Assembly (NCBI RefSeq): GCF_028595305.1
Contig: NZ_JAQQXS010000023.1
Location: forward strand, 1 to 62,628
DNA length: 62,628 nt
DNA from: Roseateles koreensis
GTDB lineage: Bacteria; Pseudomonadota; Gammaproteobacteria; Burkholderiales; Burkholderiaceae_C
Reading direction: 5' to 3'
The notes beneath the pieces were generated by a model that worked only from the letters and a program-made list of their open reading frames with translations, was not told where the DNA came from and searched no databases. This document shows, piece by piece, positions 17,126 to 25,436 of the stretch (within the stretch, counting starts at the first letter, position 1; every line of letters begins with the position of its first letter). The position numbers and the translations under genes were made by a program.

Positions 17126-19177
17126 ATGGCAACAAACGCTGCAAGCAATTCCACCCTGATGGCTAACGCCATCCGTGCACTGGCCATGGACGCCGTGCAG
17201 CAAGCCAACTCCGGGCACCCCGGCGCCCCCATGGGCATGGCCGATATCGCTGTTGCGCTGTGGGGCCGCCACCTGCGCCATAACCCCACCAATCCACAGT
17301 GGGCTGACCGCGACCGTTTCGTGCTGAGCAACGGCCACGGCTCGATGCTGATCTATGCGCTGCTGCACCTGAGCGGCTACGACCTGCCTTTGGCTGAGCT
17401 GAAGAATTTCCGTCAGCTGCACAGCAAGACCCCGGGCCACCCGGAAGTGGGCATCACCCCCGGCGTTGAAACCACCACCGGTCCGCTGGGCCAGGGCATC
17501 ACCAATGCCGTGGGCTTGGCGCTGGCCGAGAAGATGCTGGCCAAGGAATTCAATATCGACGCGCACAAGATCGTCGATCACCACACCTACGCCTTCCTGG
17601 GTGACGGCTGCCTGATGGAGGGCATCAGCCACGAGGCCTGCTCGCTGGCCGGTGCCTGGAAGCTGAACAAGCTGATCGCCATTTATGACGACAACGGGAT
17701 CTCCATCGACGGCCAAGTCGCCCCTTGGTTTGCCGACAACACGGCCCAGCGTTTCCAGGCCTACGGCTGGAACGTGATCGGCCCGGTGGACGGCCATGAT
17801 GTCGACGCTGTTGACGCCGCCATTGCCCAAGCCAAGACGAGCACCGACAAGCCCTCGCTGGTGATCGCTAAGACGCACATCGGCAAAGGTTCGCCCAACC
17901 GCGCCAACACGGCCAAGGCCCACGGCGAGCCCCTGGGTAACGACGAAATCAAGCTGACCCGCGAAGCCATCGGCTGGGCGCATGAGCCCTTCGTCATTCC
18001 CGCCGAGGTGTACGCCGATTGGGATGCCAAGACGGCCGGCGCTGCGGCTGAAGCCGCCTGGGACGAGCGTTTTGACGCCTACGCCGCTGCGCACCCCGAA
18101 CTGGCTGCCGAGTTCCAACGCCGCATGGCCGGCGTGCTGCCCGCCAACTTCGCACAAACCGCGGTGGATGCCGTGGTGGCCGCCCACACCAAGGGCGAGA
18201 CCGTCGCCAGCCGCAAGGCCAGCCAATTGGCGCTGGAAGCTTTCACTGCCGCTGTGCCGGAGTTGCTGGGCGGCTCGGCCGACCTGACCGGCTCCAACCT
18301 GACCAACACCAAGTCGACACCGGCCTTCCGCGTTGAGACTGACGGCTCCTCCAACGGTGGCCGCCACATCAACTACGGCGTACGCGAGTTCGGCATGGCC
18401 GCCATCATGAACGGCGTGGCCCTGCACGGCGGCTACATCCCCTACGGTGGCACCTTCCTGACCTTCAGCGACTACAGCCGCAACGCCATCCGCATGGCGG
18501 CGCTGATGAAGCAGCGCGTGATTCACGTGTTCACGCACGACTCCATCGGCCTGGGTGAAGACGGCCCGACCCACCAATCCATCGAGCACGTGGCCTCGCT
18601 GCGCCTGATCCCGGGCCTGGACGTGTGGCGCCCGGCGGACACCACCGAAACCGTGGTCGCCTGGACCATGGCCATCGGCAACGCCACGCGCCCCAGCGTG
18701 CTGGCCCTGAGCCGCCAGAACCTGCCCTACGCCCCCAAGAGCGCGGTGGAAGACATCAGCAAGGGCGGCTACATCCTGAGCGAGCCGGCCGAGGTTGGCC
18801 TGAAGAAGAAGGCCAAGGGCGTCATCATCGCCACCGGCTCCGAAGTGCAACTGGCCTTGCATGCGCAAGCCTCGCTGGCCGCGCAAGGCATCCCGGTGCG
18901 CGTGGTGTCCATGCCTTGCACCAGTGTGTTCGACCGCCAAGACGCCAAGTACAAGAAGTCTGTGCTGCCCGAAGGCCTGCCCCGCGTTGCGGTGGAAATG
19001 GGCGTTACGGACGGCTGGTGGAAGTACGGCTGCGCGGCCGTCGTCGGCATCGATACCTACGGCGAATCGGCCCCCGCGCCGGTGCTGTTCAAGCACTTTG
19101 GCTTCACGCCCGAGAACGTGGTCGACACTGTCAAGGTGGCATTGGGTGTGGCCAAGCTGAAGAGCAAGAAGCGCTGA
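17126..19177 (+). CDS. tkt: Transketolase
   Basis: A 683-residue thiamine-diphosphate enzyme of the pentose-phosphate (and, if present, Calvin) cycle that transfers two-carbon ketol units. The TPP/Mg motif begins [13 protein letters not shown] and ends with DDN; the substrate-binding motif [13 protein letters not shown] is in the pyrimidine domain. Length matches bacterial Tkt. ATG 17126 (MATNAASN) is preferred; GTG 17117 is three codons upstream in frame. It stands 105 bases ahead of gapA on the same strand, grouping carbon-metabolism genes. A promoter and direct repeats lie upstream. Confidence 0.95.
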   Translation: MATNAASNSTLMANAIRALAMDAVQQANSGHPGAPMGMADIAVALWGRHLRHNPTNPQWADRDRFVLSNGHGSMLIYALLHLSGYDLPLAELKNFRQLHSKTPGHPEVGITPGVETTTGPLGQGITNAVGLALAEKMLAKEFNIDAHKIVDHHTYAFLGDGCLMEGISHEACSLAGAWKLNKLIAIYDDNGISIDGQVAPWFADNTAQRFQAYGWNVIGPVDGHDVDAVDAAIAQAKTSTDKPSLVIAKTHIGKGSPNRANTAKAHGEPLGNDEIKLTREAIGWAHEPFVIPAEVYADWDAKTAGAAAEAAWDERFDAYAAAHPELAAEFQRRMAGVLPANFAQTAVDAVVAAHTKGETVASRKASQLALEAFTAAVPELLGGSADLTGSNLTNTKSTPAFRVETDGSSNGGRHINYGVREFGMAAIMNGVALHGGYIPYGGTFLTFSDYSRNAIRMAALMKQRVIHVFTHDSIGLGEDGPTHQSIEHVASLRLIPGLDVWRPADTTETVVAWTMAIGNATRPSVLALSRQNLPYAPKSAVEDISKGGYILSEPAEVGLKKKAKGVIIATGSEVQLALHAQASLAAQGIPVRVVSMPCTSVFDRQDAKYKKSVLPEGLPRVAVEMGVTDGWWKYGCAAVVGIDTYGESAPAPVLFKHFGFTPENVVDTVKVALGVAKLKSKKR

Positions 19178-20281
<1,104 letters not shown>

Positions 20282-20328
20282 TCGCGTCAAGACTGACATC
20301 CGCGCGGCGGCGGCAATGCGCCGCGTCT

Positions 20329-20361
20329 ATGGCCTCTCCCGCAGGGTGAGGCCATTTTTTT
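20329..20361 (+). terminator. Rho-independent terminator after gapA
   Basis: ATGGCCTC (20329-20336) pairs with GAGGCCAT (20348-20355), and the stem runs straight into seven T residues (20355-20361). The position, 48 bases after the gapA stop, fits the end of that transcript. Confidence 0.85.
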
Positions 20362-20598
20362 ACCCGCATTTTTGGTAAAGGGCGGGGTTGGGCGTTGGTT
20401 TTTGCCACGCTGTCACGGTGTTTTCATGGCTTGCTCATGCGCACAGGATTTGAATTTTTTGATTCGCCTTGGCCCGCCTTGTTTATGTGTCGGGTTTGAA
20501 AAAAACAGACTTTTGCTTAGCGCTTCTTAACGGACCAACAGCGGGGTGGCCTTCTAAACTGGTGGGGTCCCATGCTCCTTTTTTCGGATTCCGCCGCC
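20362..20598. other. Intergenic region without a gene
   Basis: Between the gapA terminator and the subtilase start there is no coding frame with recognisable content. It has A- and T-rich tracts near 20450-20462 and 20498-20507 that are unlike the surrounding GC-rich sequence. It presumably holds the subtilase promoter, but I cannot place -35/-10 boxes with confidence. Confidence 0.5.
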
Positions 20599-22923
20599 AT
20601 GAAGCATTTATCCCGTCCTTTCAGCCGCCTGTTGGGCTTGTCCGGTCTTGCGGCCTTGCTGCTGGGTGGCGGGCCTTTGCTGCCCCTCCATTCGGCGCAG
20701 GCTGCGAGTTCGAATCTCACGGCAAGCACGGCTGTGGACGCGCAAGCGCGTGTCATCGTGCGCTTCAAAAGCACGGCGGCGAGTGTGCGGGCCAAAGCAC
20801 TGTCGGCCAGCTCAGACACCGCCACTGTGCAATCGGTGGCCCAGACCCGGGTCACGGCGCTGGCGCAGCGCACCGGCTTGAGCAGCGCCTTGGCGGCTGG
20901 GCTGACGGCGCGGCGCAGCCTGGACGAGCGCACCCATGTGGTAACCGCCAGCGGCATGAGTTCTGCGGCCCTGGTGGCCAAGCTGGCACTGGACAGTGAG
21001 GTGGAATTGGTGGCCGAAGACCATCTGCGCCGCCATACCACGGTGACGCCCAACGACACCCTGTACGCGGGCAATGGCGGCGTGGCGCCGGTCTCGGGCA
21101 ATGGCTCGGCCAACGGCCAGTGGTACCTCAAGACACCCACCAGCGCGGTGGTGTCCAGCATCGATGCGCCCGCCGCCTGGGGCATCACCACCGGGGTGCC
21201 GACCGTGGTGGTGGCGGTGCTTGACACCGGCATCCGCTTCGATCACCCGGATCTGGCTGGGCAGTTCATCAGCAACTCCGCTTTTGCTTCGGGTTATGTC
21301 GGAGCAGACATGGTGGGCTGGCAAAGTGGCGACAGCTATGGCTTGGCCATGGCCAACAAGTCGGCCTTTACGCCCACGGATGCCACCGATCCGGGCGACT
21401 GGGTCAGCCAGGCGGACATCACCGCCGGTACGTTGGGTTCGGGCTGCACCAGCTCAGACATTGGCGACAGCTCGTGGCATGGCACGCGCACCGCGGGTTT
21501 GATCGCGGCGGCCAGTAACAATAGCGCGGGCATTTCGGGCACCGCCTGGGGCGTCAAGCTCGTGCCGGTGCGGGTGCTGGGAAAATGCGGAGGCTATGAC
21601 TCCGACATCATCGCCGGCATGAAATGGGCGGTGGGTATTGCGGTGTCAGGGCTGCCGACCAACCCCAACCCCGCCAAGGTTTTGAACATGAGCCTGGGCG
21701 GCACCGGCACTTGCTCAACCTCCAACTCCACGGGCCAGTTGTACCTGGACGCCATCAGCCAAGTCACCGCGAAGGGTGCCAGCATCGTGGCTGCGGCGGG
21801 CAATAGCGAAGGCACGGCGGTGGGCATTCCCGGCAATTGTGCGGGCGTGATTGCGGTGGCAGCCTTGCGCCACGTGGGCACCAAGGTGGGCTTTTCCAGC
21901 TTGGGCCCGGAGGTGACGATTGCCGCACCGGGCGGCAACTGCGTCAACTCGACCGGGGCCTGCCTCTACACCATGCTGAGCACCACCAACAGCGGCACCA
22001 CCACGCCGGTGGCGGCAGACGCGGCCTATACCAACAACACCGACTCGGTGGGCACCAGCTTCTCCGCGCCCATCACGGCCGGCACAGTGGCCTTGATGTT
22101 CTCGGCCAATTCAAACCTCACCCCGGCTCAGGTGCAAACCTTGGTGAAAAGTTCGGCGCGCAGCTTTGTGACCAGCGGCGGCACGGCGGGCATCGCCCAG
22201 TGCCATGCCCCCACCAGCACCGTACAGGATGAGTGTTATTGCACCACCAGCACTTGCGGTGCGGGCATGCTGGACGCCGGCGCGGCGGTGACGGCAGCAC
22301 AGAACGCCAACACCGCCACCACGGCCCAGACCATCACCTTTGCGGCCCTGGGCAGCCAGACCTTGAACAACTCGCCGCTGACGCTCAGCGCCACGGCCAG
22401 TTCGAGCCTGGCGGTGACGTACACGGCTTCGCCGCCCAGCGTTTGCACGGTCAGCGGCACTTCGCTGACGTTGGTGGCGGTGGGCACTTGCGCGGTCACG
22501 GCCCATCAGGCGGGCAACACGGTGTATGTCGCCGCCACCCCGGTGACGCAGAGCTTTGCGGTGAGCCAGGCCACGCAGACCATCACTTTTACCTCGCCGG
22601 GTGCGCAAACCTTGGGCACGACACCGGCGGCGCTGGTCGCCAGTGCCAGCTCGGGCTTGGCGGTGAGCCTGAGCTCGTCCACGGCGGCAGTGTGCACGGT
22701 CAGCGGCACGACGCTGACGCTGGTGAGCGCGGGTACCTGCACCCTCACCGCCACCCAGGCGGGCAATACCAGCTACGCGGCAGCAACGCCGGTGACTGTG
22801 ACCGTGACCGTGTCCGCTGCGCCCGCAAGCAGCAAGGGCGGTGGCGCGGCGGGCGGCGTGTGGGTGGCGCTGCTGGGGTTGGCGGCGTTTGTGCTGCGCC
22901 GGGGGCGCGGCATGGCCGTTTGA
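20599..22923 (+). CDS. Secreted subtilisin-like serine protease with GlyGly-CTERM tail
   Basis: A 774-residue protein. A signal peptide ends near residue 35 (LLPLHSAQA). A propeptide follows, then an S8 catalytic domain with Asp209 (VAVLDTG), His294 (SSWHGTRTAG), the oxyanion Asn402 (AAAGNS) and Ser487 (GTSFSAP). Two Ser/Thr-rich Ig-like repeats follow, each with TQTITF at the start and VCTVSGT in the middle. The C-terminus has KGGGAAGG, a hydrophobic helix and RRGRG, the layout of a GlyGly-CTERM signal. ATG 20599 is preferred over 20572 because it begins the signal peptide. It is the expected substrate of the rhombosortase at 3776-4438, after which it would be anchored or released at the cell surface. 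Confidence 0.9.
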   Translation: MKHLSRPFSRLLGLSGLAALLLGGGPLLPLHSAQAASSNLTASTAVDAQARVIVRFKSTAASVRAKALSASSDTATVQSVAQTRVTALAQRTGLSSALAAGLTARRSLDERTHVVTASGMSSAALVAKLALDSEVELVAEDHLRRHTTVTPNDTLYAGNGGVAPVSGNGSANGQWYLKTPTSAVVSSIDAPAAWGITTGVPTVVVAVLDTGIRFDHPDLAGQFISNSAFASGYVGADMVGWQSGDSYGLAMANKSAFTPTDATDPGDWVSQADITAGTLGSGCTSSDIGDSSWHGTRTAGLIAAASNNSAGISGTAWGVKLVPVRVLGKCGGYDSDIIAGMKWAVGIAVSGLPTNPNPAKVLNMSLGGTGTCSTSNSTGQLYLDAISQVTAKGASIVAAAGNSEGTAVGIPGNCAGVIAVAALRHVGTKVGFSSLGPEVTIAAPGGNCVNSTGACLYTMLSTTNSGTTTPVAADAAYTNNTDSVGTSFSAPITAGTVALMFSANSNLTPAQVQTLVKSSARSFVTSGGTAGIAQCHAPTSTVQDECYCTTSTCGAGMLDAGAAVTAAQNANTATTAQTITFAALGSQTLNNSPLTLSATASSSLAVTYTASPPSVCTVSGTSLTLVAVGTCAVTAHQAGNTVYVAATPVTQSFAVSQATQTITFTSPGAQTLGTTPAALVASASSGLAVSLSSSTAAVCTVSGTTLTLVSAGTCTLTATQAGNTSYAAATPVTVTVTVSAAPASSKGGGAAGGVWVALLGLAAFVLRRGRGMAV

Positions 22924-22952
22924 TCGAGGCCGGCTGAACCGGCTGTTTAACT

Positions 22953-22974
22953 GAACCGTGTCGCCACCCGGTTC
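22953..22974. terminator. Hairpin between convergent genes
   Basis: GAACCG (22953-22958) pairs with CGGTTC (22969-22974) across a 10-base loop, and a wider CTGAACC/GGTTCAG pairing can form around it. It lies in the 62-base gap between the convergent subtilase and SPOR-like genes. There is no T-run. Confidence 0.35.
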
Positions 22975-22985
22975 TGTGGCCTGGT

Positions 22986-23750
22986 TCAGCGGCCAGAGGC
23001 GGCACTTGATGGCGTCGGCGCTGCGGCAGAGGCGGCGGATGCCGCGCCGCTGGCAGCCGTCTCGGTTTGGGCCGGGTTGTTGTTCGGCACCGCCAGGCAG
23101 GCTTTGAAGCCGGGCGCCAGGGCCGGGTCCTTGCTGAGCTCGGCCAGCTTGGCGCGCAGTGCTTCATCGGCCTGGGGCACCAGCAGGCTGTGGCGGATCA
23201 TCGGGGCTTGCAACTGCAGGACGCGCAGGCCTTTGAGTGAGCGGCGATCCAAGGCAGCGAGTTGGGCGTTAGCGGCCTTTTCGCTGTCATGGCGGCTCAG
23301 GATCAGGCTGGGCATTTCCGTCGGCATGTCTTGCAGGTACTCGAAATTGATTTTCATTTTTCGGTACGTGTCTTCTTTGCGCTGCTGAAACTCCTTGGCG
23401 CTCAGCTTGATGGTGGCCACTGCCCAAACGCCGGGCTGGTTGCTGTGCTGCGGCTGAAATTCGGTGGGCGTGACACCGGCACGGGCCAGCGCACTCTGCG
23501 CCGTTTGCAGGGCGGCGTCGCCGAGCAAGGGGCCTAGTTCCAGGCACACGCGGGGCTCCTGGGCGCGGGCGGCGGCCAGTGCCTGGGGGCTCAGCACCTG
23601 CACGCGCTCCGGGTAGAGCTGGCGGGCGGCGCGCTCGGGCTCGTGGTCGCCTCGGGCTTTGATGCCCACTACGTCGTCCAGCCACCCTCGCGTCCAGGCA
23701 AAGAACAGGGCGTTCAACAGCAGCAGGATCAGCAGCAAGGCTCTGAGCAT
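22986..23750 (-). CDS. Membrane-anchored SPOR-like protein
   Basis: A 254-residue protein with a single N-terminal membrane segment (LRALLLILLLLNALFFAW) and a periplasmic part. The segment from VCLELGPL through the paired TPTEF and VWAVATI strands to FKACL looks like a divergent SPOR fold with a conserved cysteine at each end. SPOR domains bind glycan strands lacking stem peptides at the septum; here that is inference. The C-terminus is a low-complexity Ala/Ser tail. It follows birA after 80 bases on the same strand. Confidence 0.65.
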   Translation of the reverse strand: MLRALLLILLLLNALFFAWTRGWLDDVVGIKARGDHEPERAARQLYPERVQVLSPQALAAARAQEPRVCLELGPLLGDAALQTAQSALARAGVTPTEFQPQHSNQPGVWAVATIKLSAKEFQQRKEDTYRKMKINFEYLQDMPTEMPSLILSRHDSEKAANAQLAALDRRSLKGLRVLQLQAPMIRHSLLVPQADEALRAKLAELSKDPALAPGFKACLAVPNNNPAQTETAASGAASAASAAAPTPSSAASGR

Positions 23751-23830
23751 CGTGGATTTACTCCCGGTGGGGGTTGGTCATGCGTTTTGTCAGGGCAGCA
23801 CGTGCGCTCGGCCTTCGGGCGCCGTGCACC

Positions 23831-24703
23831 TCAGGCGGGATCGTGGGTCAGGCGCAGGCTGACTTCGCCGCCGTTGACGGCTTGCAGGCCCTGGTCTGGT
23901 GTTTCGATCATCAACTCACCGCTGGCGCTGATGCCGCGTGACACGCCACTCAGCGCGCCGGCGCTCACGTGGCGGCCCAGCGTCAAGTCGCGCCGGGCGT
24001 AGTCGGCACGCCAGGGGGCAAATCCCCGGGCCTGAAAATCGAGCAGCGCGCGCGCCATGGCCGGTGCAATCAAGGCGAGCACATCGGGGCCAGTCCAGCC
24101 GCCAGCCCCCAGGGGCGGTAGTTCACTCAAGGCGGCAAAACCGGTGTTGTACTGGCTGGGCGACAGCTCTTCACCGCCGCTGGGCTCGCTGATGTTGAGC
24201 CCCACACCAATGATGACCATGCGGGTGTTGCCAGCGGGCACGGTCTCGATCAGGATGCCGCCCAGTTTGCGTTCATCCAGCCAGATGTCGTTGGGCCACT
24301 TGAGCATCAGCCGCGGCGCCGTGGCTTCGGGCTCCAGCGCTTCGGCGATGGCGCAACCCAGCACCAGTGATAGGCCGGACCAGTCGGCCACTGCCATTGG
24401 CAAGGCGAGCGAGAAGGTGAGCGAGCGGCCGCTGGTACCCGACAACCAGGCCCGACCCATTCGGCCGCGTCCGTGGGTCTGGTGCTCGGCCACCAGCAGG
24501 CAGGGCAGCATGTCGTGGGAGCGGCGGCCGTAGGGCAGGGGATGGCCACTGGTGGCCTCGCTGCGCACGCGCTCCAGCAGGGCGCTGTTGGTGGATTCGC
24601 AGCGCGCCAGTATTTCAACGCTGATGCCGGGGAGCAGGGGCGTGAGCGACTCCCAAAGCGCTTCGGCGCGCCAGTCCTGGTGGGCTTTTTCGGTACCTGG
24701 CAT
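23831..24703 (-). CDS. birA: Biotin--[acetyl-CoA-carboxylase] ligase
   Basis: A 290-residue enzyme that attaches biotin to the BCCP subunit of acetyl-CoA carboxylase. The nucleotide motif GRGRMGRAW, the KWPND substrate loop (MLKWPNDIWLDERKLGG) and the C-terminal beta-barrel (GRHVSAGALSGVSRGI) are all present. There is no N-terminal winged helix, so it is a class I ligase without a repressor function. It lies 34 bases after the SET-domain gene, probably in one operon with it and the SPOR-like gene. Confidence 0.92.
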   Translation of the reverse strand: MPGTEKAHQDWRAEALWESLTPLLPGISVEILARCESTNSALLERVRSEATSGHPLPYGRRSHDMLPCLLVAEHQTHGRGRMGRAWLSGTSGRSLTFSLALPMAVADWSGLSLVLGCAIAEALEPEATAPRLMLKWPNDIWLDERKLGGILIETVPAGNTRMVIIGVGLNISEPSGGEELSPSQYNTGFAALSELPPLGAGGWTGPDVLALIAPAMARALLDFQARGFAPWRADYARRDLTLGRHVSAGALSGVSRGISASGELMIETPDQGLQAVNGGEVSLRLTHDPA

Positions 24704-24737
24704 GGTGTGTGGGTGGCAGTGGCTGAGGCTTTGGGGG

Positions 24738-25280
24738 CTACTTCCGGGGCTGGCGGAGCTGGCGCTTGGGCGTCAACATCGTGCCACGGCAGTGCGGGCT
24801 GCCGCAGTGGCAGGCGAATTCTTTTTTCAGCTTGGGTGTATAGCGCTCGTCGATGGTGAGGCCGTAGTCGTAGAACAGTTCTTCCCCCGGGCTGATGTCC
24901 ACCAGGGCCTTGATGTAGACGCGCCCGTCCACCTCGTCGGCCTCGCAATTGGGCTCGCAGGCGTGGTTGATCCAGCGTGAACTGTTGCCGCCGTGCAGGG
25001 CGTCGATGACGCGGCCGTCGTCAATATGGAAGTAAAAGGTGTGGTTGGGCTGGCGGGGGTCGTGCGGGTGACGGTCCATGGCCTCGTCCCAGCTGATGCG
25101 CTCGCCGGTGTACTCGATGATGATGTCGTCGGCCGCGATCGGTGCGACGGCGTAGACGCCGCGCCCATGCACGCCGGAGTTGCGCACCTGGATGCGTCGA
25201 CCCTTGGGTTTAGCATCCCGGGGTTCGTCGGTCTGGGCTGCTGGGGCGGCGGCGGACTTTTTTCGAGCGGCTTGCGTCAT
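24738..25280 (-). CDS. SET-domain lysine methyltransferase-like protein
   Basis: A 180-residue protein made of an Ala/Lys-rich N-terminus and one SET domain. The SAM site is seen in VHGRGVYA and in NHACEPNC (residues 105-112); the catalytic tyrosine is in GEELFYDYG. A post-SET cysteine cluster, CHCGSPHCRG, probably binds zinc with the NHACEPNC cysteine. SET proteins methylate lysines; bacterial members are scattered, and some target the cell's own DNA-binding proteins or ribosomal proteins, so the substrate is open. Upstream lies a long alternating purine-pyrimidine tract shared with the divergent topB. birA follows. Confidence 0.85.
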   Translation of the reverse strand: MTQAARKKSAAAPAAQTDEPRDAKPKGRRIQVRNSGVHGRGVYAVAPIAADDIIIEYTGERISWDEAMDRHPHDPRQPNHTFYFHIDDGRVIDALHGGNSSRWINHACEPNCEADEVDGRVYIKALVDISPGEELFYDYGLTIDERYTPKLKKEFACHCGSPHCRGTMLTPKRQLRQPRK

Positions 25281-25308
25281 CGAGTTTGTGGTTACATTGA
25301 ATTCATGG

Positions 25309-25367
25309 GTGTGCGCGTGCCTGCGTGCGTACCTGTGTGCGTGCACACGTACGTATGCGCATGCGCG
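25309..25367. promoter_or_regulatory. Alternating purine-pyrimidine tract, Z-DNA candidate
   Basis: Three blocks of strictly alternating purine-pyrimidine sequence (25309-25320, 25322-25332 and 25334-25367, the last 34 bases long) occur with only phase breaks between them. They consist of GT, GC, AC and AT steps, dominated by the GC and GT/AC steps that most favour left-handed DNA under negative supercoiling. The tract lies between the divergent SET and topB genes, 29 bases from one start and 70 from the other. Confidence 0.65.
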
Positions 25368-25436
25368 AGGCCGGATTGTAGGCAGGCTGGCTGCGGCTGC
25401 GTCTGAAGTAGAGAAGAAATCATCATTAGCGAGACT

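Noticed and set aside
17105-19096. A 663-codon open frame antisense to tkt
   Set aside because: It mirrors the tkt codons and has no recognisable domain, so it is a shadow of a highly GC-rich gene.
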